A stretch of DNA of 64,000 nt from Isoperla grammatica (GCA_945910005.1 OX246749.1:27456843-27520842), one strand, 5' to 3'. Positions 24,701 through 39,700 are shown, counted from the first letter of the stretch. A program made the numbers and translations. The notes: generated by a model not told the origin, from the sequence alone.

Positions 24701-27700
24701 CAGTAGGCCTAAAAGCAGAGGAAACAGAACAGGCAGATTCTGAAGAAGAATATTTTGTAGAAACTTTAGGTTTACAACTACATGTTGATGCTGTACAACA
24801 AGATAAGGGTACCGAATGGCTAGAAAACATTGTATTAAATGGTACAAAGATCACTTTCAAACTAGACTCAGGATCACAAGTGAATGTTATTTCCTTGGAT
24901 ACTTATAAAAAGTTGAATGTTAAGCTTGCATTACTCAAAACTAATCCTAGAATATCTGCATATACAGGACATAAAATCACACTTGAAGGTAAGGTCATGT
25001 TAGACTGCCAAGTCAATGGACAGTCAAAGTGTTGTGAGTTCTATGTAACCGGTCCAAATTACCCGCCCATTCTCGGAAAACTAGCGTGTGAGGAGTTAGG
25101 CCTGCTTCAACGAGTAATTCATGCAGCAAGTCGACATTGCTCAGACTCTCCTCATGACATAGTCTCTGACTATGAAGATGTTTTCAAAGGTGTTGGTAAA
25201 CTGGCTCACAAACACATCATACGATTAGATAAAGACGCACAGCCGCAAGTGCATGCTGCAAGGAAAATACCGATATCGTTAAAAGCCAAACTTAAAAAAG
25301 AGCTCGATAAAATGGAAAAAAGAGGAATCATTGTTAAAGAAAATGACCCAACGGACTGGGTTCATCCAGTAGAAGTAGTTTCTTAACCAAATGGGAAAAT
25401 AAGGGTTTGTATGGACCCCAGACCTCTTAATAAATTTATAAAGAGAGAACACCTCCAACTTCCAACTTCGGAAACCATTTTCTCAGAATTTGAAGGTTCC
25501 ACAGTCTTTTCTGTACTAGATGTGTCGTCTGCTTTCTGGCAGATACCCCTAACAACGGAGAGCTCTAAACTATGTACGATTGCTACACCGTTTGGTAGGT
25601 ACAGTTTTTTGAGACTGCCATTTGGAATCAATAGTGCCCCAGAGGTACTTCAAAAGGAAATATACAACCTGATAGATGGTATAGAGGGTGTTAAGAACTA
25701 TTTGGATGATATTATAGTATCCGGAAAGAACATGAAAGAACACAATGAACGTTTAAAGGCAGTCCTCGACCGAGCGAGAAAACTTAACTTTCGCTTCAGT
25801 AAAGAAAAACTACAACTAGGAGTAAGCACAATAGACTTTCTCGGACATAGGGTAACACCAGATGGTATTGCCATCCACCAGGCAAAAATCGATGCAATTA
25901 ACTCGATAAAACGACCCGAGACTCAGTTAGAACTACAGCGTTTTCTCGGCATGGTAAATTTCTTAGGCAAGTTCATCCCGAACTTATCGGAAAAAACTCA
26001 CTTCCTAAGACAGCTATTGCATAAAGACAAAGAATGGCTATGGGATGCCCAGACTGAGGAAAGTTTTAATCTGTTGAAAACTCTAATAACAACAGCCCCA
26101 GTTTTAGCCTTCTTTGATAAAACCAGGCCAGCAGTTTTATGTGTAGACGCCAGTCAATATGGGCTCGGAGCGGTCCTTTTACAAGATAATAAGCCAATTG
26201 CATACGCCTCTGTAACTTTGACCCAGTGTCAACAGCAAATGGCACAAATCGAAAAAGAAATGTTGGCAATCGTATATGGCTGCGAACATTTTCATTTCTA
26301 CTTGTATGGAATGCCGTTCACGGTACAAACAGACCACAAACCACTTTTGGCCATTGTCAAAAAACCACTAGAAGCTATTTCACCAAGACTTCAGCGACTT
26401 CTACTTCGCTTCATGCGGTACTCTCCCGAATTGGTACATGTACCCGGTAAAGAACTCTATGCAGCGGATACTTTATCGCGTGCCCCTTCACCAGAAACTG
26501 TGAACACTGACTACTTGCACGGGGAAGGAAACGCAGTACACTGCATTGTAAGCATATCCGATGCCAAAACACTTAAAATAAGACAGGCATCCGAAGATGA
26601 TGTAGAGTTGCAAATGGTTAAACATTACATTGATAATGGTTGGCCTCCAACAGGGAAACAGGGCAAACAAGGAATAGGAAAAGCTAAATCAAACCCATAT
26701 TGGATACATAAAGATGAAATACATGAGGAACATGGTTTGTTCTTCAAAGGAAACCGACTTATCATACCCAAAACGCAACGCCAGGAAACCTTAACCGCAA
26801 TCCACATCGCTCATCAAGGTGTAGGATTCTGTCAGGCAAAAGCTAAAGAAGCAATCTATTGGCCAGGGATGGATAACGATATCAAGACAATGATCTTAGC
26901 TTGCGAAACCTGCCAAAGTTATTCAAGATCTAACACCAAAGAACCTCTGATGTCTCACGACATACCCAAAATTCCTTGGGATAAAATAGGAATCGACTTT
27001 CTCAAAGCAGATAACAAGACCTATATGCTTGTTACAGACTACCACTCCAAGTTTGTAGAAATCAGAGAGATGTCAACAACCACAGCACCAGCCGTTATTA
27101 AAGACCTTAAACAAATATTTAGAACTCACGGAATCCCATCAACTTTAATCACAGATAATGGCCCTCCGTTTGATTCTAATTTACTAAAAAACTTTGCTGA
27201 TGCTTGGGATATAAACCACGTGACTTCCAGCCCGACATACCCGAAAAGCAACGGTATGGCTGAAAGAGCTATCGGCACTATAAAAGGATTAATAATCAAA
27301 GCAGTGCGATCGGGCCGAGACCCTGATACTTCAATAATGATCTACAACTCAACGCCTAAGGCAGACTTACCATTTCCTGCTCAAATGCTCATGGGTAAAC
27401 GCCTGAGAACATCCATTCCAGTCGCAAACAAGTTACGCAAACCATCATATCCAACAGAAAAGGTTTGGAAAACATTGCAAAACAAGCAGCGAATGCAAAA
27501 GGAATACTATGACGCTAAGTCAAAACCCCTTATTCCTTTGTCACCGGGACAACCTGTCCTTATTGAGAAATCCAAAAGATCCTGGATACCCGGTACTGTC
27601 ATTGAATCTGACAGCACTCCTCGATCCTACCAAGTACGAACTCCTGAAGGAACGACCCTTAGACGTAACAGATCCCATCTACGTCCCAGACTTTTGATTT

Positions 27701-30700
27701 AAACTCCCTCTCCATTAAATCATGTGCCAAGTACAACTCCAGATGGTAAAACTTCCTCTCCATCGAATCATGTACCATGCACCACCCCAAATAGTAAGAG
27801 TCATTACCCTCCTCATCGCCAATCCGAGGAACCGAGTCAGCAACTGATGCCCGTTCCATTCCCGGATCATGAGATGTCGTCCGTTCCAGAGAGTTCTCAG
27901 ACTACAGCCACCGCTGATCGTAAGAAGGATGGCAGACCTCCGCCATCCATACCTCCAGTCGAAGTTCCCAAGAAATCTCGAAGTGGACGAATCATAATCT
28001 TACCGTCTCGATTTAAGACGTAATTCATTTCAATACTTGTTACTTGTTAGTTAATTCTACTTAATTATTAATTTTTACAGTGTTTAAACTAGCATATCAT
28101 GCATCATTCTTAGTTTGTATTGTATTCAAAATAATACTAAATTGTAACATGTTATATTCCAAAAAAAAAAAAAAAGGGCATGTCACATGTTACTATGTTG
28201 GCTAACCTGTAAACTTAGATAATGTGTTATTGTCAGGTTGGCACCAGGACTAGACAGTCTTGTCGAAGCCTGCGCTGCAGACTGATCGCATCACGATGTA
28301 ACCTAAACGTGTTATCAATAACGACTATTCCTAAAGTAACTAAAAGTGTTATCAATACATTATAATAACTACAAAGTCAAATTCACGTAAATAACTCACT
28401 GCACTGATGTAGGCCTACACAATGACAACCACCTGTCAGCACACATCGGCACACAATCACACACAAGCTGGGATCGCGTGGTAACAGCGTTGAGTTTGTT
28501 AACAAACTCAATGATAACAGTAGTCCAACTGTCTAACAACTTGGGCCAGGAAAACACCGGCTCTACCTTGCCTCTCGTTAACATTTACTTTCGGGGGTTC
28601 CCCTCACACTATCTTGGAAAATTGAAAGTGCGCCTGCGCCGGGTAGATAACTCGTTGCAAGCCAGCCACACGCAAGGTCGTTTGTTAGTACTCTGCGCAC
28701 TATCTGCACTCTGCATACTATCACACTCTGTTGCAGATTTCGGGCACTGCATGGAGAAGCGCCGAGCGCGCTTTTATTTGAATGTGCATTTGAAAAATAC
28801 AAACCTCGATTTTATGTAAATATATCACAAGTCCACAACTCGGAATTTAATGTGAGTGATTGTTGGCGGGAGGAAAGGGGGGGCACGTGCCCGTGTGCCC
28901 TTACGCGCGAGCCGCCCCTGCACATAACTTACGTTGGGGCGAGTATTTGCGGAAAACTACGCACAATATTTTAAAAATGGCCACACTAGTGTGAGGCTGG
29001 AAGTGAGCGCATAATTCGTGTATGTGGTGGCTATGGGTAGGTTCCGAAACTAGCTGAATACACCATTTCCGTGCTGAGGCCATTCCGTAACCTGCTGGAA
29101 TTCATAGGCTGAGCGTGCCGTTACTTCCTGAGCCAGCATATCTAGCATCATCGGTTCGATCGAGGGCATCTGCCAGCATTCACAAACCATAGCGGCGTTT
29201 TCCAAATGCAATTATTTAAAGGAATAGTCCGGTGGAAAACTAAAAAAATCACCAGTGAGTCATAAGCGCATGAAATTCAGTTATGACTAAAATAAAATTG
29301 ATATAGGTTGCTTCAATGCAAGAAAAAAAATAGTGAACATTTAGCTATTCTACTAGTTTCCCTTCGCCAGCTCACCTGCATTTTTCGTCTAAAGCGTAGT
29401 ACAGCTGTATCGGTTCTTAGTTCGCTAGCGCCTTCCCGATAGACAGAGCACTCATTGTGTAATACGAGACCAGCCACAACACTCGGCCACTGCGGACAGT
29501 GCCTCTCAAAGCAGATTACAACTTTTCTACACATCAAGTCACAAAAAAAATAATTGCAGGGCATTTTGTAGAAGTACACGTTCGTTCTTAGAAGCATGTT
29601 ATCAGTAGAGAAACGATGCACTTTAAACTTCCTGATCGATTTTTGATAAGTGCCATATTTTAGTGGGAGCTTTACTATCTCGAGGTAACAATTTTTTGCA
29701 GCGCTTTACAGGATTTTCGATCTTTCATTTGGTATTTTTCTTATTGTGAAACGATTAGAATATTGTTTTTTGAATTTCATTACAAATTTTTAGCCCGCAT
29801 TTCCTCCATCTTTTCGCTTGAGGGCGGTTCGAAACACTTAACAAAATGTGACGCTGGGACGTGCAAGCTGATGCTGGAACCCCATCATTTACAGGAGGTT
29901 TCGGAATGTACCCTACCTGTATTATGAAGTGGTGTCGGGTGAGTTCATTACGCCAGCTGTTACTCCAATGCGCAGCGGAATGGGTTAAGACACTTCAGGA
30001 CAGTGTGTGAATAAGCATAGAAGGCCTAAGCCGTCCTGAGAAACAATGATTCGCGTTGTTATAGATAAATAAGGTAATGAACAGCTGAGAAACAATGATT
30101 CGCGTTGTTATAGATAAATAAGGTAATGAACAGTGAAGATCCTCATCCTCCGTGGAATGTGGTTTGGATTTTTGGTTGTTAGTGAGTTATCAAATATTTA
30201 AATATTAATTTGTTCACAACTACACTGTATAGTTTGGTTTGCCGAACGGTTCTCCAACGAAAGTTAGCATTCAGAACTAAACCGTTTTTATGTTATTTGT
30301 TCATTGAATGTTGTTCATGTGGGGAATCTATCACCTAGCGGAGAGAAACTGAACTATCTGGATCAGCCGACTACAGTTGTCAAGTAGTCACCTGCTTTTT
30401 TCATAAGAAATAGGCCCTAAAGAGTTCAGTGTTTCTCCTGCAGAATGTGCCACAGTAAAACACCGGAAACGGCCTACGTTCTGGCTGCGAAATATGAAAC
30501 ACAACAACGCTTTCGAGTGGAGTGATAGTGACCTTGAGCGAGCGAGCGAGTGAGAACGTCCCATGCTTTCCCCGTCTCATCTCTCCGCCGCTCAAGTGGC
30601 GGCTTCAGACCGCGCGGGCCAGGTGGCTTCGATGAACTGCCTGCCTAGTGATAGTGATTGTGTTTTTCACATCAATACAGTCCTATCGCCCTTGAGATAG

Positions 30701-33700
30701 ATAGGAATTGATAACGAAAGAAAAGTGCAAATAATAATAATATGCGAACTTGCGTTTATTGTTTCTTACATTCCTTTCTATCATTGAACGTCGATAGAAC
30801 GAAATGTATCTCCGAAATGTGGATTAGATTGAATTCCCAGACGCGTCGGACGGTGTTTGTCTGTTTATCGTCTTTGTTAGTCTGACCGGCTATAAATTAG
30901 CAGGCTGTCATCATCTGAGTGATGTAACGTGCGGGACGAGCCCCCGCAGTCGGCCAACCACAATCAAGGGACGTTGAAAGGCAAGGCAACCAGACTTCTA
31001 TCCACGGGCGAGTTTCGTCTGTGCATGGTTCTGTTCATTGCCACTGCTTTCCTTTGTTACACAATATATGAAAACAAATATTTGAAAAGTGTTCCTTACT
31101 GAAAATAAATTTCTCATTTATAATTGGCGATAAAGGCAGTCATCTTTTTACCATGTAATAATAATATTGAAAACTACGAACATTTAAATATCCAGAACAT
31201 AATAATTGGAACAGTCTGCGAGTTCTGTTCATAACAACAGAAGTCGGAACATAATAAGAGACATCAAGGAACAGTATAATAGCACAATAAAAATATAGTT
31301 AAATCCTAAACATTTTGATACTCGTACATGATAATTGCGACACTCCAAGAATTGTGATTTATGACAACAGAAGTCATAAAACATTAATAGCCACACACAA
31401 TAATAAAATAATAAATAATAATATAATAATAATTGGAACAGTCTGCGAGTTCTGTTCACTAACAACAAAAGTCAGAACATAATAAGAGACATCAAGGAAC
31501 AGTATAATAGCACAATAAAAATATGGTTAAATCCTAAACATTTTGATACTCGTACATGATAATTGCGACACTCCAAGAATTGTGATTTATGACAACAGAA
31601 GTCATAAAATAATAGCCACATACAATACTGGCATAATAGATGCCATAATCGATGCCAGTACATAGGTGGGAGAGTTTGATGGCCAAATGCAGGGCCAAAT
31701 GGCTTTTGTTTTTCTTATGTAATATAGCATGAAATAAAGCAATTACATAGCAATAATAAAAATAATACTTGGAAAACGCTCTCTGACGCGCGCTCAATTA
31801 ACAATCCAAAACTCGACTCTGAACTATAGCTGTCACTATCTAGCGTGTACTGTTTTTTTTGGTTTGTCTCGCTGGTCTCGCCTTCTGAGCGTCCTGAATG
31901 TACGGTGGATCCCTAATAGGCATTCCGCGGCTATGTCTGGGATCCGCCAATTCCGGCAAAATGCATTCCAAGTAAAATCTTTTTAGCTTTGGAAGCATTT
32001 CGTTTGTCCAAAAACATACGTCCCGCTCAATGGCAATGTATTCTATGTCATGATCGCAATAAAGAATTAGGTCACAATATTGTCGGTTGGTTATGTTCAG
32101 TTGGCCCTGAATTTGATAAAAGTAGGTTTTTTTCCGATTGACTTTAAGGGTCCCATCCTTATCTAGATAGAAAGCCATTTTCTTCACTCCACACGCTTCT
32201 CGGATTGTTGTAATGGCAGGATTTTCACGAATGATGTTGTTGACAGATGGTAGGCATTTTACCTCTACTAAACGGTCGTCACCCACCAGACCGTCTGGAC
32301 TGGCTCCTAGGTAGGGATGGGCTGAGTCTACGAAGAGGCCGCAGGGAGAAACTGTTTGGTTTGTCTTTCTTTCATATGCTTCTATGGCTTTCTCTTCATT
32401 CATTCTTCCGTACCTGATTGCGTCCGTATTCAACTCTCTGGGATTTACTACAGCCATGACACTGCTTTGACAAGACGTGTAGTCACGTTGTGCGCAAACG
32501 GTTTTAAACATTGAGGCTGTTAACCTATTTTTGCGGGCCTCCCTCCATTCAACATTGCCATGTTGTCCTACTGTTTTGCGTTCTAAAGCAAGGCGAGCTT
32601 CCTCTGTAGCCACTTCATCAGCGAGCGTCGCCAAGATTTTCGCTTTTGCGGCAGCCATTTCCTCTTCGCTGATGTCAGGCTCAGCCGCCTGTGGCCCGTA
32701 GTCGGCGTCGGCATGACCAGCACTCCGCTTCCTTCTCAAAGGGCGCTCGGAGAATGGCAACATTTTCTTTGCCCGTAAACGTTCCCGACGGGCTGCCACC
32801 TTCTTGTCTCGGGCAAGTAGGACTCGCTTGGTGACAGTCCCAGGGCTGTGTCCAAACAGTTTCCTGGCAGGAGAATAGTGCCAGGAAGGCCCTTTTATGT
32901 GGGAAAGCCCTGCTCCCAAACAACACCTCTTGTATGTCCCCCCCTTGCTACTGTCTTTCCTCTTCCCACCACTCAACTTGGTGACCAGACCCATGAACCT
33001 CTCCGCTTGGTTCGTTGTAACGTTCATGACGAGCCTGTCCGCCTTCGCCACGAGGGGATCCAATGCTTTTAACATGGCTGGCCACACAGTCGTTTTTGAA
33101 AGGAATGGAACTTTGTTTTCTTCTTCTGTGCCTTTTCTTGTACAGTAGGTTTCTCTGCACTTACTGTGATCGCCAAGCACATGGAGTGGGCCGTTCCTCA
33201 GATCTTGTCGAAGAATGGTACTGTTATCCATCGCGGTACCAGCGCTCGTGATCGCACCGCGTGCTGCCTTGGTGAGTCGAGGAATAAGGGGTGTCAGAAC
33301 CTTGCGGGCTGACAGCGGGTGTGCAGTGTCTTTCGACACTTTGTGCAATTTGTCGGTGTAGTTCCGCACCATATGGTTGGCACACTCCAACTTCACAACA
33401 TCGCGGCCGTACTTGACCCCTTGCTGGATCCTCGCATAGGTACTCGCATCTCCATCGCCTACCATGTACTTATAGCGCAGGCCGTGCATCTTCTCGCTGA
33501 GCTGGAAACCTTGAACAAGGATGGCTTGCTCCATTCCTGTGGAAGAGCCTTCATAATTCTTATAGCATTTGTGTTCTTTTTTGCCCTCTCCTGGCTTGAC
33601 ATTGTTGCATAAATAGCAGTACTTATTTCGTACACCAATGAACAGCAGCCCGTTCGTTTCTGCGCCAATGATACAGGCCTGTTATAAAAAAAAAGAAATA

Positions 33701-36700
33701 GTTTAGATTTTGGCACCCATGAATAGCAGAGCCGGTTGTACCGATTTTGTGTGAAATTTGTTTGTACAATATCTAGACAAAAGTGTAAGTAAGTAAGTAA
33801 GTAAAGTAAATCTTTATTGACACAGGTTGAATCTTGAGTTTAGAAAACTCTTTACAGATTCCTTAATTTACATTTTACAATTAAGAATTGGAATCATGTC
33901 AACTTATATACTAACTGTTATGTAATTTGAGTAGATAGGTACGATGGTTTAGTTTTCCCATTACCCCACAGCGCCAGAAACAAAGCTGCCCGAAAAACTA
34001 AAAAAATGCTAATATTGACCTTCAATTTAGAAATCTATTAATTTATGCTCGAGTAGTAGGTAGTAGATATGTGAGAAAAAAGTATTTCGGAAAAATCGAA
34101 TTGCTGTAGAATTTATACTCACCACACCAGAAGAGGCGTTGTATGCGTGACCATAAGATCGCGAACACCATCCACCATCAACAATGACCATTATGATGGG
34201 TACTCCGTCCTTGTCTAAACGTTTCTTTAGTACTGCTATCTCACGCTCTCGTACACCATTTGCAACCATGTATTCTTCTAGTTTGTCTTCCCAGACCTTT
34301 AGAAAAGGTACAAGGGTATTAGCGTTAGGCCTACAATTCGCATTATTGAAAACATTGTGCATTCAAGATTTTGCTATTACGTTTTGTGGTTAGGTTACGT
34401 TATAGCACAGCTAAGTGATTATACATTACTTATCTGTGGTTATAGTTGGGTTAAGTTGGGTCCCCACACTGAAATAGTCATTGCAATAGCAATTAGTAAT
34501 AATCATAAGTGAGATAAGAACCAAGCAGGCGTTGAAAAGTCACTTATAAAAAGGCAATAAGATGCTACTACAAAGTTGTACATTGTTCTCGTATCACCAC
34601 TATTGCAATGACTATTTCAGTGTGGGAACTGGTCCTAGTATGAGGGGCGGGGCGAGGAGTTGCCTATTTGTAACTGCAGGAGGCATAGACTAATTCTTAT
34701 AAATATGAATCGTGAATACTAACCACTTCGATCTGCTGTTCATGTCGTTGCCACTTATTTATACCCATAATAGGCACATCCACTAAGGCCATCATCTCTT
34801 CCGCCTGAGAATGGCCAAGACCAACCGAAAGAGATCCCCACACAAATCCGTTGTTTATTGCCTCTTCCTTGGTAATCGCTTCTGTTGTAATTGACTTTTG
34901 CGAATTGCATACATTGCAGCGATACACAAGTTCGGAAAAGATTCCAGACCGACGTTCGGAAATACAATCATATCGGCCATATGTGCACTTCAAGCCGTGA
35001 GACGATAAAGCTGTCAGCTCCTTGAGAAGGTGGGCAATGTTTACGATCCGTCGCCCGGGTATCACTTCGTCGAGAGTTTTTTTCGGGTCCTTGTCTGCAG
35101 CAATCACCAACTCTGGGATGTCGTCGTCGGATAAATCTCTGGGCTCTTCTTGCATCTCGAATTCCCCTCTAAAAGTGACAACAAAATAATTGATTGTTCA
35201 AAATCAAATGTTATTTAACTTTTGTTAAAACGCATCACTACAAGTAGTGTCAGTGAATACAGTTTTAATATGGTCAATAATTAATTATTGAATATTAACT
35301 GTAGTGCCACGTGACATTACTTAAACCCGATTCAGTTTTACTATAACTACATACTACTCTACTACAATCATAACGTAATTAATGTATGCAAGAATAGATT
35401 TAAGTTATCTTTCAAGTTTCAACACAACAAGCTCATTACACGTAAGAAGAGGCGTGGAGGGGTGAGGTGGCTTGCTTTTACTAAGTTCGTATTTGGTAAT
35501 TGTTTACAAAACATTACCCAACTTTTCTTGAAAATCCTACATTCACCGACTTAGAGGGTAGGACGGAACATATATTTACTCCAATCCAATCACTCTTGCA
35601 CTCAACATAATGTTACATTATTGGCGTCAGACAGAATAGGCAACATTCATTGATGAGAAATAGCATCATAATAAACACTTCGTAGTGTTATACTTATATT
35701 CTACATCTGCTGATGGAAAGAAACGGAACATGAATACTCAATATATAGTCAAGTAGACAGCTGTTTAGTGTTTAGGTTTCAGTGTCTTCTAAAATGTGAG
35801 CAATAAATTACACTACCCTCAGCAAACAACGTGAAATATGGATATGACTATTGGGTTCCAGATTCGAATCCTGATGGATATTGCACGGTCCTATCACCAC
35901 ATTTCATTTAGGCTTCTCACTGATTGCACTAGCATCGAAGGGGTTGTACAAATATGACACAATTTAGGAAATATGTCTGTAATTATGAACAGTGGCGTGG
36001 GGGGTGCGGCATGCAGTAGGGCGATAACCCACATGATGTTTTACCACGGCAGGCTATTTTTTGCAGTTTAACGCGTTGGGCGGGGGGGGGGGGGGGGGGG
36101 CTGCTATGTATATAGGCAGCAATGTTCATTAGACGTGTTATGTTATTTTGTTATACTACTTTATGTAAGCAATGCTGTATGAAAAAAATTATACCTTTTC
36201 GAAACCGAAGGAAGCGATGGATCGTACTCGGATTCAGAATTGCGTTCTGAGCCATGAGAAGAACTTGATTGAGAAGACTGACAGGGTGTTGCCATGTATT
36301 TTGATTGTATGCCTGATGTACCTGGCTGAGGGGACATTTCAGATACACGAGGCGCGAGCACATCCCTATAATCCAGAATAATACATTTATTTAGGTGATC
36401 GAATATGAAACATTAAACAAGTGAGTTTACAAGAAGCCACAAAGCTCTCTTACCTTGGAGGTGATTTATCCTGCATAACTGCTTTCATCTGTTCTTCCTT
36501 TTTTATTTTCATCCACTTCATAGCGGCTTTTGCGCGTTTGTTCCTTTTTCTCGGTTTGGCATTGTTACGTGTGTTACCACGCTTTCCCATTTTTTAGCGG
36601 TCGATTAAAACAGTAGTAGATTATCGAGATAGAACCATGAATGTATTTGTCCGAGATTAAACATTCAGGTTAAACATAGTCTATACATCGAGAAGTAGTT

Positions 36701-39700
36701 TTTAATGCACAAATCGGGTCACGAACACACGAGTCACAAAACACAGTAATTGCAAATGAAAATATGAGTGGTCAACATAACACACGGCATAGGGTTACAT
36801 TAATACTAAATTCTAACGAAGATACATGTACACAAAATATTGCCACCCACGCTAGTGGCTTTGGGTAGACGTATCAACTAATCACTTAAAACACTTAGCA
36901 GGCATAAAAGCCAGACGACAGACGTTTTACTATCTCACTACACTATGAAAGAACACGTCTAACCCCGGCAGTGGTACAAATCAGACTACGTATCACACAC
37001 GTATAATAATGTATAACCCAAGACGACTGGTGATCGAAATATTACTCTTTAAATGTCCCGCACTCTTCGAGCGACTTCCGGCGTGTTGATCGAGTTCCCC
37101 AGATCACCACTCTTGTCGCTATCTACCGTGCCCGCTCGGCTTGACCTCGAACGTCGCACGGCGATTTTTGCACGGATTTACATCGATGCAGTACTCGACA
37201 TATTACGCAACCAGTTATGGTCTTATCATAATGAATGACCACTTGAATTAAAGGTGTTGATTCAGCGCATGTGCTGAATAAAACAATTTATACCTCAAAC
37301 TAACATTTGAAGTATTTAGGTTGGGGTAAACACAAGCAAGATCTACTCGAAATTTCAAGGTTGAACTTAAAAATTCACAAGAATTAAACGGAGAGCGATA
37401 GCCGAATAAACAAACCTTTAGCACACTCTTAAAAGACGATGGAATACGCGACAAAAATTTCAGTTAATTCCAATTTTCCATTTCGCGTCAATGTTTCGAA
37501 TAGTTTTGGCTTTTAAAAATCCCGGTACAGCCCGGAAATATTTTTTTAAAAATCCAAAACATGTTTTTTTACATCGGATACTTTATAATTAATTACACTG
37601 TAACCAAAAGAAAGAATTACTACAATGTCTTATTCGTGAGAGATTCCCCTTAATGCCATGTTCTTTTAATCGCCTCATCGCACAGTCTCTCCGGCGACGG
37701 AAATGTTTCAAATTTACTCAAATACATTAAATGAATTCTCTCAGCCCATTGATGATTGACTAGATATTGTTACGTACCGAATTCACGCGCCGACCCACCC
37801 TTGTCCCTACCACCCTGGTACGGGACTCGAACCCATGTTCAGGTCGGCTGTCACAAGGTTTCACTGGGGACGTAACCCTCTCTTGACATACGTGAACTCG
37901 TACATTTGGGATCGTTGCTATGTCTGAGGAAGGCCGGGAGACAAGGAACTTAAATCAACAGTCCTGGGTTCAAACATTGAGGAACCGTACATTTATTATG
38001 TTACACGATAGACAATAGACATTCATCCTACCGTGGCAAAGACGTGGCGTACCGATCTTTATCTATCTCCCTCTAATCTACTACTTAGGAGTCACACTAC
38101 CTTGGTTGGCTTTCGCCCCGTCCGTTCGTCCCTCGTGACTCCTTGGTTCGTTCCTCGGGGATAGTCCTTGTGCCCCATGACACCGCCGGTCGCTCTTGCC
38201 CGTCCTATCTTCATGCGCTCACATGTGCGTCCATCCTCCACGGCTCCTCCAACCGGTCCCCCCCGAGACTCTCCAGACTCACCACTTTTAATCCACCTCG
38301 ACCGTATCACGTCACCTTCCCCCCCTTTACCCCTTCTTTGGCTTGTGCTAGCTGCTCATGACTATAATCACTCATCAACCTACATGGTTCGACCCCCACT
38401 CAAGCCAAAATGCAAGAGTGGGGCTCAGACCAAACTCCTAACAACAATCCAACTGGGCCTCCCAAAACCCCTGACACAGCGAAGTTACGAAATTACTTGT
38501 ATGACCATTATGCTGTGTCAGTATTCTAATGTTAGTATTGTTGCCCTAGATGGATGATTACATAATAGCCAGCTCAGCACCTACCTGATTGTGATCAAAA
38601 CAGAGTGTTGTTTACCCATGTCACAATCAAGTAGGATAAAACACGACAGTGAAGGAATCCAGTGTGAAAATGAATAAACTTCCATTTTCACACTACATCC
38701 CCCCGCTTAAACATCCATCGTCTCTGATGGTGTCGTGTCTTACCGCCAAAAAGGTACAATGAACACCGGTAGTAGGAAGAAGGACCAGAATTAAATTCAA
38801 GCTCCCCCTCCCCCTATACTCTAAGTAATCCAAAACGGTGGTAGGTGCTTAACACGGTCGGCGAGAAGGTACTGAGATAACGACGAGCGAGCGGACAGTA
38901 CGTGTCACCCCCAACCTCCAAAACGTAACTCCACGCCCTTGCCACTGATACATGCTAAAAGGAAGCTAAAGAGACATGATCTCAAAAAACCTGTTTAGGC
39001 TCCTGAAAAACCCGAATAACAATAGGTATCGACCTAGAGACCATGCTCTGCAACAATAACCAGACTTTAACTTAAAACAGTAACATACAAACAATCCGTA
39101 TAGGCTTAAACCATTTCCAAACAAATTACAATAAATTAAATAAAATAAAATTTCAAAGATTCAAAAAAAATTTTTAAAACCATTTTAAAATGGAACACAA
39201 ACGACAAGAAAGTATATAAAGTAAAATTTTAAAAATTCTACGGTTCCTCTTCAAACAATGTGGACTTCGGAAACGAACAATTCTTCGCTCCGAAGACATT
39301 TCACCTTCGACCTGCTGACGGCAGTCCCAACCACCCAGGTCAACAGATCGTCGGTCGAACACAGATCGGCGATGCAAAACCAACTGGAACATAAAACAAA
39401 ACACCAGCAGAATTGCATCCCGCTACTGCATCCCTCGGTTACACCATCACTGTGCAACCAAAGCGGTTTCACTATTGTTGTCTTACGTCACACTGAACAG
39501 CTGACTTGAGGGAGCGACCTTGACTGCACGACACATATAAACAATTACAATACGCCACAGACAAGACCGCTCCGAGCAGCACTGCAGATATTATTGCGTC
39601 ATGACACCAGACGTCAGCACATAGTGAAACCAGGCCTCCCTCCCTGCTCCCTCTCTCTACGAAATACTAATTACGGTGCATAGACAAAAAACAGTGGAAT

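Larger units (their letters stand above)
23656..28367 (+). mobile_element. Ty3/Gypsy LTR retrotransposon, recent but inactivated
   Basis: 187-bp LTRs differ at only two positions. They are flanked by the 5-bp duplication ACTAC (23,651-23,655 and 28,368-28,372). The candidate primer binding site is TGGTGTCAGAA at 23,846, and the polypurine tract (A-run then GGGCA) ends at 28,180. The gag-pol frame is interrupted by in-frame TAA codons. The domain order protease, reverse transcriptase, RNase H, integrase defines Ty3/Gypsy. Confidence 0.95.
22784..28920. mobile_element. hAT element carrying a nested Gypsy element
   Basis: The ends CAGTGGCGGCTCGTG and the inverse of CAGGGGCGGCTCGCG are flanked by the 8-bp duplication CACATAAC (22,776-22,783 and 28,921-28,928). 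Without the nested retroelement it is about 1.4 kb, with no transposase recognised in 22,784-23,655 or 28,368-28,920. It inserted next to the 21-bp array. Confidence 0.92.

Noticed and set aside
29313..29621. 102-codon minus-strand ORF
   Set aside because: Falls in dispersed family A and matches no known domain; the frame is not kept in the 6,735 copy.
38092..38557. Pro-rich ORFs duplicated at 45,861-46,299
   Set aside because: They lie inside the two LTRs of LTR-B; no recognisable protein.
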